Numbered from the stretch's first letter, positions 43,245 to 52,612 are shown. The stretch is DNA of 64,000 nt from Aureococcus anophagefferens (GCF_000186865.1 NW_008705572.1:1292652-1356651); one strand, 5' to 3'. Translations and numbers: made by a program. Notes: generated by a model not told the origin, from the sequence alone.

Positions 43245-44414
43245 TTAACTCCCCGCGATATACACCCGCAGGCGCTTCTCGATCTTGCCATGGCACTGCG
43301 AACACTCGCGGATCTTCGCGGCGCAGTCCGTACAGGTGAAGCAGTGGCCGCAGGGGAAGATGGCGACCTGCACGGGCCCGTCGAAGCAGATGGCGCAGGT
43401 GAGCCCCCGCGCGCGCGGCGTGCCGAGGGCCTCCTCGTACTCGCCGAGCTTGTCGCGGAGCTTCGCGTTGTCGCGCCTCAGGGCCTCGCACCTGGCGAGC
43501 GCCGCGTCGCGCTCGGCCTCGAGGGCCTGGTCCGCCTTGAGCACCGCGATGGACGACTGGAGCGCGCGGACGATGTCGCCCTTCTCGACGCAGTCGCCGA
43601 TGTCGACGCGCCGGTCCGCCGCGAGCCGCTTCAGGGCCCCGACGCTGAGCCGCGCGAGCGGCGCGGCCGCGCGGAGCGCCTCCGACGGCGTCGGCGCCTC
43701 GGACGGCGTCGGCGCGAAGGCCACCCGCGGCCCGCCGTCGTCGCTCTCGTCCTCGGAGTCGTAGGGCGCGTGCGCGCGCGCCGCGCGGAGGAACGCGCGC
43801 GGCGATAGCGGGTGGCCGCCCTCGCTGGCGGACCGCCGCAGGCGCGTCGCCGCGCGCGCCTCCGCGGACGGCGCCGCCGCCGCCGCGTCCTCGGCCTCGG
43901 CCGCGCCCGCGGACAGGACCGCGGCGCCGCCGCCGACGACGGACTCGGGGAGCCAGCCGCTGCTGCCGTCGCCGAGGCGCACGTTCGCCTGCGGTGGGCG
44001 CGCCGTCTTTTCGCCGCGGGGTGTGGCCGAGCGACGCCGACGACGCGCCCAGCCGCGCGCGAGCGACAGGACCTCGAGGTCGTCGCCGCGGCCCACCGAG
44101 ACCTCGTTCTCGCCGCGCGAGTCGTAGCGCGACGTCGCCTTGAGGCGCGTCCGGAGCCGCCCGGGCAGGGACCGCAGGCGCCGCAGCGCCGGCTGCTCGG
44201 GCCCGCTCGACGGGTCGGCCTCGGCGCGCGTCGCGCGCGCCGCGCTCGACGCGGGGAACCAGCCCTCGCGGTCGCCGACCTTGCCGAAGGCCCAGCCTTC
44301 GTGCGCGGGGCTGTCGCCCTCCAGGATGGTCACGTAGTCGCCGGGAGCCAGGGTCAGCTCCGTGTCGCCGTGCGCGTGGTACGCCGACGTGACCTCTCGG
44401 ACGTCGTCGGCCAT
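43245..44414 (-). CDS. SH3-SH3-coiled-coil-RING protein, probable E3 ubiquitin ligase
   Basis: The ATG is at 44414; 389 residues unspliced, or 369 if a 60-bp intron at 43989-44048 is removed. SH3 domain 1 is near residues 8-58 (TSAYHAHGDTELTLAPGDYV, then EGWAFGKVGDREGWFP). SH3 domain 2 starts at LKATSRYDSRGENEVSVGRG and, after splicing, continues GWANVRLGDGSSGWLPESVV. A SAP-like segment (LSVGALKRLAADRRVDIGDC, EKGDIVRAL), a coiled coil and a C-terminal C3HC4 RING (CAICFDGPVQVAIFPCGHCF, CTDCAAKIRECSQC) follow. The RING should recruit E2~ubiquitin and the SH3 domains bind Pro-rich targets. The order is the reverse of POSH, which has its RING first. Confidence 0.83.
   Translation of the reverse strand: MADDVREVTSAYHAHGDTELTLAPGDYVTILEGDSPAHEGWAFGKVGDREGWFPASSAARATRAEADPSSGPEQPALRRLRSLPGRLRTRLKATSRYDSRGENEVSVGRGDDLEVLSLARGWARRRRRSATPRGEKTARPPQANVRLGDGSSGWLPESVVGGGAAVLSAGAAEAEDAAAAAPSAEARAATRLRRSASEGGHPLSPRAFLRAARAHAPYDSEDESDDGGPRVAFAPTPSEAPTPSEALRAAAPLARLSVGALKRLAADRRVDIGDCVEKGDIVRALQSSIAVLKADQALEAERDAALARCEALRRDNAKLRDKLGEYEEALGTPRARGLTCAICFDGPVQVAIFPCGHCFTCTDCAAKIRECSQCHGKIEKRLRVYIAGS
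43989..44048 (-). other. 60-bp frame-preserving GC-AG intron candidate
   Basis: It lies inside the second SH3 domain. The donor is GCGCGT after GGCTGG and the acceptor is CCACCGCAG before GCGAAC. Left in, it inserts a basic 20-residue peptide in the middle of the SH3 fold; removed, the SH3 reads cleanly. The ends carry inverted GGGCGCGTCGTC and GGGCGCGCCGTC. Since it has no stop and is a multiple of three, gene finders would miss it. Confidence 0.65.
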
Positions 44415-44718
44415 CGGTATAATATTCTTTCCAGGCAGCCCGTTCGGGGCTGGTGTTACCTCGTGTTTATTATTACCGTCAACTTTCCATATATATATGC
44501 GTGAGTTGTGCGTGTTTGGTTTCCCCCGCCGTACGAAAATTAAATGGCTGTCGCGAGCGGTGCAGAGGGAAGCATTGACACGGGAATGAGTGGCTCAGCT
44601 CGCGCGAGCGCGCCCGGCAGGGGCAAGATGCCGTAGGCGTCTTGTTCGCATGATGGCCAGCGCGGCGCGTGACATTTCCGGGGCAGCTCCGTGGCCGTCC
44701 GGTTCGGCTCCGTGACTC
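44415..44718. promoter_or_regulatory. Divergent promoter region with AT run
   Basis: 304 bp between two divergent starts. ATATATATAT at 44489-44498 lies 75 bp upstream of the SH3/RING ATG and may serve as a TATA element for that gene. No other feature was seen. Confidence 0.35.
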
Positions 44719-45474
44719 ATGGGGCAAAACGCCTCCTACGACAGGGTCGCGCCGCAGTTCGGGCCAAACGAATGGCGCATCATGCAACAGCAATCTTACA
44801 GCTACCGTAAGCTGCATGACCACCCTCCTCCGGCGTGCATCACGACGCAAACGGTGCACATCATGGAGCTGAAGGAAAAGATGACGCTCTCACTCAAAAA
44901 GCTCCCGAGCTTTGGCGGGTTCCGCCAGTTAATCACGGCGCTGTTCCTATTCATCATCGTCTCCTTGTGCGTCCCGCAGCAATTCCGGGGCAGCACGTTC
45001 GTCTCGATCCCGCTCGGTTGTATCTTGGGGGGGGGCGTTTTTTACTTCCAATGGCAGCACAACAAAGCGAACCGGCAGATCGCCGAGGACTGGACAAATC
45101 TCGCAGTCCAATGGAACGCGGCGCACCCGGCCGTCGCGGCGAAGTACGGCTACCTGAACTACGGCAAGCACGGGAGCTTCACCCAGCACTTCATCGCCCT
45201 CACGCCGCTCGCGCTCGTTGCGACAGCGCCACTGCTCGCGGCGGCGATGCCGGCGGCGGCGCCGCTCGCGCAAGCGTACCAGGTCCCCGCGGGCGCGACG
45301 CTCCAGCCCGCCGAGGTCCTCCCGCCGCCGGTGGCGAGGCGCCTGCTGGAGGTCGTCATCCCCCCGGAGTCGGCCCCCGGGTCGACGATCCAGGTGCGCG
45401 CGCCGACGGGCGAGGTCGTCGAGGTCGTCGTGACGGCGGCCATGGTCGGAACGCAGGTCCAAGTGGGTTACTAG
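44719..45474 (+). CDS. Membrane protein with a C-terminal PxxxxPG beta module, otherwise unrecognised
   Basis: 251 residues from the ATG at 44719 (MGQNASYDRVAPQFG). A soluble ~60-residue N-terminus precedes two closely spaced hydrophobic helices (LITALFLFIIVSLCVP and FVSIPLGCILGGGVFYFQW), then a hydrophilic part with WTNLAVQWNAAHP, and another hydrophobic stretch (FIALTPLALVATAPLLAAAM). The last 45 residues form a small beta module, LLEVVIPPESAPGSTIQVRA then PTGEVVEVVVTAAMVG, of the VPxGxxPGxxxxV type repeated in many protist proteins. The first half has milder GC than the second. Function unknown. Confidence 0.65.
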   Translation: MGQNASYDRVAPQFGPNEWRIMQQQSYSYRKLHDHPPPACITTQTVHIMELKEKMTLSLKKLPSFGGFRQLITALFLFIIVSLCVPQQFRGSTFVSIPLGCILGGGVFYFQWQHNKANRQIAEDWTNLAVQWNAAHPAVAAKYGYLNYGKHGSFTQHFIALTPLALVATAPLLAAAMPAAAPLAQAYQVPAGATLQPAEVLPPPVARRLLEVVIPPESAPGSTIQVRAPTGEVVEVVVTAAMVGTQVQVGY

Positions 45475-45655
45475 TCTGATGTAGCATCGTCGGGGCGCAT
45501 GTCCCGGTCGGCTACTAGCGGGGTCCAGTGTGTGGTTACGGATGAACAGGGCCGCGCGCGGTCGCGCGGCGCGGGCGTATGCGCAGTGTGCGGGGGGGGG
45601 GGGCGCGTCGCGGCCGCCGCGTGCAGCGGCGGCCGAAGGGACACAAAACGGTCGA
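45475..45655. other. Spacer between convergent genes with a 12-G run
   Basis: A homopolymer of 12 G at 45592-45603 lies between the stops of two convergent genes. Such runs are prone to sequencing error and strand-specific stalling. Nothing else was seen. Confidence 0.6.
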
Positions 45656-46735
45656 TCACAGGCGTCGGCGGAACTTGGGCTTGAGCTTGTTGGAGATCTT
45701 CGAGAGGCGCGCGCGCTCCTTGACGGCGGCCAGGTCCTTGAGGTCGATGGCCGCGTCTTGGTGGAGGAACTCGTCCGCGCCGCGCGTGAGGTGGTCGCGG
45801 ACGCCGAGCACGAAGGCGCCGTCCTTGGTCACGAGCGGCTTGAAGTCGGGCCGCTTGTAGGCGTGGGCGTAGGACGCGCCCTCCGTGAGCGTCACCGCGT
45901 CGACGAGGCTCAGCTCCGGGTTCGTGACGAGGAGCCGCGTGCCGTCGAGGCGGTCGAGCACGTGGCGCCGCACGTGGAGCACCTGGCCCCGGCTCGCCTC
46001 GGCGTACTGGGCCGCGAAGGCGCCGAAGAGCGCGTCGCCGCCCGCCGCCGCGACGTCCGGCGCCGCGTCCGGCGCCGCGTCCTCGAAGAGGCCGCCGGCG
46101 CCCGCGCCGAGCGCCGCGGCCGCGACGGCCGCGAGGTCCGCCGGCTCGAGGCCCGGGTTCTGGTGCAGGAGCGCCGCCTCGAGGCGCCGCCGCTCGTCGG
46201 CGGGCGGCGCGCCGCAGGCCAGCGTGTCGTTCGCCTCGTCGCGGACCGCCGCCGCGTCGAACGTCGCGTGCGCGCGCCGCCGGACGCGCCGCGCGCCCCG
46301 GGGCAGCACGGCCAGCGGCTCGCCGCAGAGGGCCCGGGCGCTCCGGCTCGCGCGCGCCGAGCAGGCGAAGGCCGCCGCCGTCGAAAAAAGGAGCGCGAGG
46401 CTCAGCGCCGCGAGCGCGACGCCCGCGCGCGGCGCGCGCGCCGGCTGCGGCGCCCGGGCCTCGGTGAAGCGCACGATGGGCGGCGGGGCCTTCGCCGCCG
46501 CCCCGGCGGCGCCGAGCTCCGCGGTCAGGGCCGCCGCGAGCGGGGGGGCGGGCTTGCCGGCCGCGGCGGCCGGCGCGGCCTCCTTCTCGGGCGCCGGCGC
46601 GTCGAAGAGCGACAGCAGGTTCTTCGCGTGCTTCGTCTCCGCCGGGGCGGGCGTCGGCAGCTGGACCGTGTCGCCGTCGGCCTCGGCCTCGGCCCGCTCA
46701 AAGGCCGCCTGGACCTCGGGGGAGAGGACGGCCAT
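45656..46735 (-). CDS. Single-pass membrane protein, unrecognised
   Basis: 359 residues from the ATG at 46735 (MAVLSPEVQAAFERAEAEAD). About 105 residues of Ala/Pro-rich cytosolic sequence precede one hydrophobic segment (GVALAALSLALLFSTAAAFA) and a soluble region of ~230 residues. That region has helical Ala-rich parts and a more conserved-looking end: LHVRRHVLDRLDGTRLLVTN, PELSLVDAVTLTEGASYAHA and VTKDGAFVLGVRDHLTRGAD. The final residues are strongly basic (KISNKLKPKFRRRL). I do not recognise a family. Confidence 0.65.
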   Translation of the reverse strand: MAVLSPEVQAAFERAEAEADGDTVQLPTPAPAETKHAKNLLSLFDAPAPEKEAAPAAAAGKPAPPLAAALTAELGAAGAAAKAPPPIVRFTEARAPQPARAPRAGVALAALSLALLFSTAAAFACSARASRSARALCGEPLAVLPRGARRVRRRAHATFDAAAVRDEANDTLACGAPPADERRRLEAALLHQNPGLEPADLAAVAAAALGAGAGGLFEDAAPDAAPDVAAAGGDALFGAFAAQYAEASRGQVLHVRRHVLDRLDGTRLLVTNPELSLVDAVTLTEGASYAHAYKRPDFKPLVTKDGAFVLGVRDHLTRGADEFLHQDAAIDLKDLAAVKERARLSKISNKLKPKFRRRL

Positions 46736-46999
46736 TGTTGAAGTGTTCGGTCGCGCGTCCGGGGACGCGCGCGGGGGCTTGCGGGGGCTTGCGGGGGCCG
46801 CGGAGGGCCTTCAGGGGCCGGGGGCGGCTCGGCAGCCACCCCCCGACTGAGAATACTCAACAAGTTGTCGCCCGCACGAGCGCAGGAGCGGTGAACACTC
46901 CGAGTGCGTCGATCGGATTCGATTGGCTTGCACTCGAGGAACGTTCCCCGAAGCGTCAGCTGGTTGCACTTGTTGCCGCAAATTAGTTATGGCCGCCTG

Positions 47000-48585
47000 A
47001 TGATCATGAAGGCAGCCCCGCGCGGGGGGAAGATCCTGCTGCTGCTGCTGCTCCCGCTCCTGCGGTGCGCCGCGGGCCTCGACTTCCACGCGCGCATGCA
47101 GGCCTCCCTCGAGGCGTCGCTGGCGCAGTACCCGGCGGTGCCCAAGAGCACGGAGGCCGTGTCGCGCTACCTCGCGGGCGTGCTCTTCGCGCCGACGTTC
47201 AGCGTGCTCGTCTACGAGGGCCGCCTCTTCGTGGACCGGCGGTTCCTCGGCGCGGAGAAGAACCGGAAGCACGCGAACTTCGTGGCGTCGGCGCTCGCGC
47301 ACGAACACGTGCACAACGCGGCGTACTTCTTCAGCGGCAACTCGACGGGTCTCTGCGACCGCGACCGCGACCGCGACGCGCCCGTCGCGCCCTGCCTGGT
47401 CATCGCCAAGGTCGCCGGCCACGGCATGCGCGGCGTGCTCGTGCCGAACCCCTACTTCCAGGACGTCGGCTACTGGGACGCCGTGCGGAGCCACGTGCGC
47501 GCGCGCGCGGCGACGCGGCCCTTCGCCGGCCGGGACCCGCGGCTCTTCTGGCGGGGCCACATCAGCAGCTCCTACCACGCGCCGGGGGACCCGCTCCACC
47601 CGGAGCCCTGCGCCGACGAGTTCGGCAACCACGCGCGCCTCGAGGCCATGGCCGCGGGGCTCCGCGCGCCGGAGACCGTCGACGTCAAGTGCTGGATCCT
47701 GTCCAAGCGCCGCGCCGGCGTCCTGGGAAAAAGATCGTCGCGGATGGCGTTCCGCGAATCGTCGTCGTCGTCGCGGGAGCGATCGGCTCCGAATCGCCGT
47801 CGTCGGTCGAGCGCGCTTCTGACCGCGACTCTCATAGGTGCCACCCGCGCGACGACCGCGACGAGGCCTGCGCGGAGTATCCCTACGACGCGACGATGGC
47901 CAAGGCGCGCGACGACCCGGCGCTCGTCACGGACCCGGGCCACGTGGCCAAGGAGAACTTCACGCAGTACAAGTACGTGCTCAACCTGCCGGGCTCGACG
48001 GCGGGCTCCTACTCGCGGAACCTGAACCACCTCTGGTTCCTCCGGTCCGTCGTCGTCTTCTGGAAGGCGCCGTTCGTCGAGTGGTACTTCCCCGCGCTCT
48101 CCGCGGGAGAGACGCACCTGGTCGTCGACGCGGCCAACGTGTCGTCGACCGTCGACGCGCTGAACCGCGGCGCCATCGACGCCCAGAGTCTCCTGCGCCA
48201 GGCGGACCGCGTCGACGACGAGCTGCTCTGCCCGCGGTGCCTCGCGCGGTACTTCAAGACCGCGCTCGCCGCGCTGTCGCGGCGCTTCTCCCTCGCCAAG
48301 GTCTTGGACGACCCCTGCGTCGCCGAGCTCTTCTTCGAACATCTGGACTGCGCCGGCCTCGACCTCGTCGAGGTCAAGCACACGGTCCGCGCGGCGGGCT
48401 CCTACGACATCGACGCGCGCCGCGCGCTCCTCACGAGCACCGCGTCCGAGCCGCTCCCGGGCGGCGGCTGCGCGGAGCTCACGGCCATGGCCGGCGCGCG
48501 CTGCAACGCGACCCACCGCGACGCGCACCGAAGCGCGCACAAACTCAGCGTCCTGAAGGGCCTATGGATGAACGCGGTGCCATAA
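47000..48585 (+). CDS. Glycosyltransferase family 90 (CAP10-like), secretory pathway
   Basis: Exons are 47000-47706 and 47838-48585 in phase 2, giving about 484 residues. The N-terminus MIMKAAPRGGKILLLLLLPL is a signal peptide or anchor. The second exon contains the CAP10/GT90 core NFTQYKYVLNLPGSTAGSYS, RNLNHLWFLRSVVVFWKAPF and VEWYFPALSAGETHLVVD, as in POGLUT/KDEL-containing O-glucosyl- and O-xylosyltransferases. Such enzymes transfer glucose or xylose to proteins or polysaccharides in the endoplasmic reticulum or Golgi. A His-rich upstream part (ALAHEHVHNAAYFF) is not typical of the core and is unexplained. There is no C-terminal KDEL; the end is LKGLWMNAVP. Confidence 0.82.
47707..47837 (+). 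other. 131-bp intron in the GT90 gene (GC-AG proposed)
   Basis: Coding changes frame between CWILSK and HPRDDRDEACAEYP. A donor at AA/GCGCCGCG and acceptor CTCATAG/GTGCCACC join them in phase 2 and fit the length. The flanks GCGCCGCGC and GTGCCACCC are similar, perhaps an aged duplication. The exact donor is less certain than the acceptor. Confidence 0.6.
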
Positions 48586-48680
48586 CGTTCAAGTTGGACT
48601 AGTTATTGAAGGGGACGCGCGCTCGCAAGTTTAGTTCAAGTTGAGTGGGGCTTGAAGGCGATGGGGCTCAGGGTGGTGTA

Positions 48681-49577
48681 ATGCGAGTCGCAGCTCACGC
48701 GATGCTGCTGTGCGTCGCGCGGTCCTTCCGCGCGCCGCTCCGCGCGTCGCCGCTGCGCCGGTCGCTGGCGCGAAGCGCGGCGCCGCGGCGCATCGATTCG
48801 ACGAAGAACGACTTTGTGAAGCTCTGCAAGACGCTGCACCGCCGCAAGGGCCGCGAGCAGACAAACCTCGTCTTCCTCGAGGGCCAGCGGCTCGTCGGCG
48901 ACGCGCTCGCCGCCGGCGCCGCGCCGCGCACCGTGCTCGTCGCCGACGGCGTCGACGCCGACGGCCTGCCCGGCGACGTCGTCCGCGCGCCGCTCAAGGT
49001 CGTCGCGGCGTGCTGCGACACGTCGACGCCCCAGGGCGTCGTCGCCGTCGTCGAGAAGCCGGTGGTTGCGGTGCCGCCGTCGCCGACCTTCGTGCTCGCG
49101 CTCGACGGCGTCAGCGACCCGGGCAACGTCGGCGCGCTCATCCGCACCGCGGCGGCCGCGGGCTGCGACGCCGTCGCCGTCGTCGGCGCCGCGTGCGCGG
49201 ACCCCTGGTCGCCCAAGAGCCTGCGCGCGGCCATGGGCGCGACGTTCCGCGTCCCCGTGGTCGAGTTCCGCGACGACGGCTGGGCCGGCGCGGCGCCGCG
49301 GCTCCGGGGCGACTGGGACCTGTCCGTCCGCGCCGCGGACCTCGCGCCGGGCGCCGAGGCCTACGACGCCGCGCCCTGGGCGGACGGCGGCGCCTGCGTC
49401 GCCGTCGGCGCCGAGGTCGGCGTCTCGCGCGAGCTGGCGGAGCTGCTGGACGGCGACGACGCCGGCTTCTCGCGCGTCTACATCCCCATGCACGCGGACG
49501 TCGAGTCGCTCAACGCCGCCGTCGCCGGCTCCGCGATCCTCCTGGAGGCGCGGCGGCAGCGGGCTCATAATCGTTAA
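48681..49577 (+). CDS. SpoU/TrmH-family RNA 2'-O-methyltransferase
   Basis: 298 residues from the ATG at 48681 (MRVAAHAMLLCVARSFRAPL). The N-terminal ~35 residues are Arg/Ala/Ser-rich, typical of a mitochondrial or plastid transit peptide. A substrate-binding N-domain (LVFLEGQRLVGDAL) precedes the SPOUT knot with its three motifs: LDGVSDPGNVGALIRTA (motif 1), VGAEVGVSRELAELL (motif 2) and YIPMHADVESLNAAVAGS (motif 3). It most likely methylates organellar rRNA or tRNA, as in the MRM/TrmH group. Its TAA stop overlaps the stop of the convergent aldo/keto reductase gene. Confidence 0.9.
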   Translation: MRVAAHAMLLCVARSFRAPLRASPLRRSLARSAAPRRIDSTKNDFVKLCKTLHRRKGREQTNLVFLEGQRLVGDALAAGAAPRTVLVADGVDADGLPGDVVRAPLKVVAACCDTSTPQGVVAVVEKPVVAVPPSPTFVLALDGVSDPGNVGALIRTAAAAGCDAVAVVGAACADPWSPKSLRAAMGATFRVPVVEFRDDGWAGAAPRLRGDWDLSVRAADLAPGAEAYDAAPWADGGACVAVGAEVGVSRELAELLDGDDAGFSRVYIPMHADVESLNAAVAGSAILLEARRQRAHNR

Positions 49578-50428
49578 CGACTCTGGTGGTTGAAGAAGGC
49601 GACGAAGCGCGCGCCGTCCTCGAGGCCCGCGAGCGCCCTGACGTCGTCCGCGTCGAGCGCGAGGCCGCGGACCTCGTCCGAATTGTTCTGGGCGATTCGC
49701 GCCGGCGTCACGCTCTTGGGCAGCGCGGGCACGCCGCGCGCCAGGGACCAGCCGAGCAGCACGGACGACGCCGCGACGCCGTGCTTTTTCGCGATGGCCG
49801 TGACGACGGCGTGGTCGAGCATGCCGCCCCGGGCGCCGCGGCCGAAGGGACTGTAGGCCGTGACGACCATGCCCTGCCGCTTGCAGTACTCGACGAGCGC
49901 GTCCTGCGGCAGCCGCGGATGCAGCTCGATCTGGTTGCACGCCGGCTTGACGCGCGCGTAGGAAAGCAGGTCCGCGACGTCGTCCTCGTAGTAATTCGAG
50001 ATCCCGATGGCCTTGCACTTGCCCTCGTCCACGAGGCTCTCCATCGTCTGCCAGCACTCCTTGAGCGCGCGGCGGCCGCCCACGGGGAAGTGGACGAGGA
50101 GCAAATCCAAGTAGTCGACGCCGAGGTCGGAGAGTGACTTCGCGCAGCAGCGCCGCACCTGCTGGTCCGTGCGAAAACTGTTCCAGATCTTCGTCGTGAT
50201 GAAGAGCTCCTCTCGTGGAATCTGCGACGCGCGCAGCGCGGCGCCAACCTCGCGCTCGTTGCCGTAGATGTGGGCGCAGTCGAGGTGCCGGTACCCCGAG
50301 GCCAGCGCCGCCTCGACGGCCCGTCCCACCTGGCCCGGCGGCGCTTCCCACGTGCCCAGCGCGATCCAGGGCATAACTGCGCCGTTGTGGAGCGTGACGC
50401 CAGCGCGTGACGCTGTGTTTGCGGCCAT
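49574..50428 (-). CDS. Aldo/keto reductase
   Basis: 284 residues from the ATG at 50428 (MAANTASRAGVTLHNG). The TIM-barrel oxidoreductase signature is complete: YRHLDCAHIYGNEREVG, LFITTKIWNSF and DLLLVHFPVG, giving the catalytic tetrad Asp50, Tyr55, Lys80 and His113. The C-terminal NADPH-binding sequence is ALPKSVTPARIAQN. It reduces carbonyls (aldehydes, ketoacids or sugars) using NADPH; the substrate cannot be read from sequence. The length is slightly short but full for the family. No targeting signal is evident, so it is probably cytosolic. Confidence 0.93.
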   Translation of the reverse strand: MAANTASRAGVTLHNGAVMPWIALGTWEAPPGQVGRAVEAALASGYRHLDCAHIYGNEREVGAALRASQIPREELFITTKIWNSFRTDQQVRRCCAKSLSDLGVDYLDLLLVHFPVGGRRALKECWQTMESLVDEGKCKAIGISNYYEDDVADLLSYARVKPACNQIELHPRLPQDALVEYCKRQGMVVTAYSPFGRGARGGMLDHAVVTAIAKKHGVAASSVLLGWSLARGVPALPKSVTPARIAQNNSDEVRGLALDADDVRALAGLEDGARFVAFFNHQSR

Positions 50429-50725
50429 TTTGCGGCGCGCGGCGTTTTCTTGAAGCGGTAGTTGCACGGACTGCGAGTGAGCCCCCGCGCGCCTGGCCCC
50501 TCGGAGCTAGATGCCAGCCCGGCTGCTCGTGTTCAGCCGCGGCTAGGCTTGGAGTCCCAGTGCCGCAAGGCCTGGCGCCGCAAACCCCCCCGGGGAGGCC
50601 CTCTAGCTGTTAGCCTCTCCTAGCCTAGCACTGAATTTTGCCACAAGAAAGTGGCCTGGCTCATGACAGAGCGCGCAATTGGGCACGAGCATGATGGCTA
50701 AGCCGTAGCGCAACGACGCGTCAAA

Positions 50726-51310
50726 ATGGCCGTCTCTCGCATCGAGGTCTGGGACTCGATCCACGCGCAGCACGACGACGAGCGCGAGTGGTACCTCGAT
50801 GCCACAGCCTGCGCCGACTTTTGCATGGAGCTCCTCGCGACCACCGCGACGAAGCGCGTCTGGCATTTCGGCTGCGGCACGTCGATTCTCGGCGTGCTGC
50901 TCGCGGAGCGCGGCTGCGACGTCGCGAACACCGACGCGTCGACGCCGGCCGTCGAGCGCATGCGGCGGCGGCCGGGCACCTGGCTCGTCGACGACGCGCG
51001 CGAGGCCGCGGACCGGGGCCCGTTCGACCTGGTCGTGGACAAGGGCACCTTCGACAGCATCACGGCCGATTCGGCGACGCGCGCCGACGCCGCGCGGCGC
51101 GTCGTCGGGGCGGTCCACGCCGCGCTCGCGCCCGGCGGCGCGTGGGCCTGCTTCTCGACGTTCGCGCCGGAGGAGAAGGGCACGCGGCGCCTGCTGGAGC
51201 AGTCCGCGCCCTGGGCGCGCGTCGACTGCGAGCCCTTCGGCCCGGCGCCCTTCGAGCTCCCGGACCAGGCCTCGAGCTTCGTCTACGTGTGCCGGAGGCA
51301 CTCGACCTAA
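50726..51310 (+). CDS. Class I SAM-dependent methyltransferase, METTL-like
   Basis: 194 residues from the ATG at 50726 (MAVSRIEVWDSIHAQHDDER). Motif I is VWHFGCGTSILG, followed by VANTDASTPAVERM (motif II region), FDLVVDKGTFDSITAD (motif III, the DKGTxD form seen in METTL13/eEF1A lysine methyltransferase relatives) and ALAPGGAWACFST (motif V). It is a compact single-domain enzyme, probably a protein methyltransferase; the target is unknown. Confidence 0.87.
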   Translation: MAVSRIEVWDSIHAQHDDEREWYLDATACADFCMELLATTATKRVWHFGCGTSILGVLLAERGCDVANTDASTPAVERMRRRPGTWLVDDAREAADRGPFDLVVDKGTFDSITADSATRADAARRVVGAVHAALAPGGAWACFSTFAPEEKGTRRLLEQSAPWARVDCEPFGPAPFELPDQASSFVYVCRRHST

Positions 51311-51449
51311 ATTAAACGCGGAGCTTCGGCCGCACGACCACGCTGCCACTTACGCCGTCCGTACTTCGCGCCCGCCGCGCGAAGGTCCACGCCGTCGCCC
51401 GGGACACACCAGACGGCGCGGCCAAGAGCGCCTCGCCCGCTCTTGGCAC

Positions 51450-52449
51450 TCACGCGATGACGGGCGCGATGTTGGCGCCCTGGGAGCCGCTGAGCAACGT
51501 CGCGAGCGCGCCGGTGTCCTGCGCGAGCAGCACGGTCGACGCGTCCCCGAGCGCGCTGCCGCTCGCGCGGATCGCCTCCTGCTGCTGCATCGGCGCGCAC
51601 GCCGAGCCGAGCGCGTCGGAGATGGTTTGGATGCGGTCGGCTTCGGCGCGCGCGATGATGTGCATCGCCGCCGCCTTGCCCTCGGCGTCGATCGACGCCA
51701 CCTTCGAGTCGGCCTGCGCCTTGACCTGGACGATCTCCGCCTCGATCGTCTGCCGCTCGAGCGCCGAGTTGGCGACCGCCGCCGAGGCGAGGGCCTTGGC
51801 GAGCTCGTGGTCGACGATTTTCACGTCCTCGATCGCCATGTTGATCACCTCGATGCCGCAATCGTTGATCATCTCCTTACGGAACATGTCCATGAAGGAG
51901 TCGTGGATGGCGGAGCGGAAGCCGCCGCCGCTCTCCGGGCTCTCGGCGGGCGTCGTCGCCTCGTGCTTCTTGTTGAGCCGGTTCTTGCCGATGCTGGTGG
52001 AGAGGTCGAGCTTGGCGCGCTCCTGGATGTTCTCCTGGATCTCGCTCACGATGTCGGCGTCGGCGCGGCCGGACGTCAGCATCATCACGGCCTTGCTCGC
52101 GTCGACGACGCGCACGCAGATGGCGGCGTCGAAGGTGAGCTCGACGTTGTCGAGCGACATGCCCGTCACCTCCGCGATGCGGAGCGTCTGCTGGCCGGTC
52201 GACACGAAGCCGGCGAGCACGTGCGTCGCCTTCTCGATGGTGTGGCGCCCCGTCTCGAGGATCTCGAGCGTGCCGTTGTTGAACGTGATGCCCACCTGGC
52301 CGTCCTTGATGGTAGCCGTGCAGCTGCTCCGGCGTCAGGTGCGCGATCTTCTCCGCCGTGAACACGCCGCTAATATTGCTTTCGAGCGTTTTCACCTCAC
52401 CATGGTCGAACCCCGGGTTGAACGCCAGCCACTCCTCGTCGGTCGCCAT
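51450..52449 (-). CDS. SPFH/band-7 (stomatin-like) protein
   Basis: Exons are 52449-52396 and 52295-51450, joined in phase 0, giving 299 residues from the ATG at 52449 (MATDEEWLAFNPGFDHGE). The join yields GEVGITFNNGTLEIL, the typical start of an SPFH domain, which runs on through FVSTGQQTLRIAEVTGMSLD and FDAAICVRVVDASKAVMM. A long helical region follows (AKALASAAVANSALERQTIE, VQVKAQADSKVASIDAEGKA), as in stomatin, prohibitin and flotillin proteins that oligomerise on membranes. There is no N-terminal hydrophobic helix, so binding may be peripheral. The Ala-rich coiled coil supports ring assembly. Confidence 0.85.
52296..52395 (-). other. 100-bp GT-AG intron in the SPFH gene
   Basis: Donor GAG/GTGAAA and acceptor GGCCAG/GTGGGC on the minus strand. 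The length of 100 explains the change of frame, and the splice restores the conserved GEVGI..NG start. The exon-side context is AG/GT at both ends, a short shared sequence but not a clear duplication. Confidence 0.75.
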
Positions 52450-52612
52450 CGTCTCTCTACACGGCCCACGACGGCGGTGCGATTGGTTGGAGACGGCGGT
52501 GTCTCGAGGAATGCTGTAATAACAATCTTGGCTCCAAGCAATTGGCTCCAAGTGGATGCTGCCCGCAGACAACGTCGACTCGTTGAAGGGAAACCCTAGC
52601 TTACCGCCCCAC

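Noticed and set aside
44489..44498. AT dinucleotide run as a microsatellite of interest
   Set aside because: Only five units; better regarded as a possible TATA element.
52296..52395. Reading through the SPFH intron as a longer N-terminus (VFTAEKIAHLTPEQLHGYHQ)
   Set aside because: It ends in a different frame from the SPFH domain; the 100-bp GT-AG intron restores GEVGITFNNG precisely.
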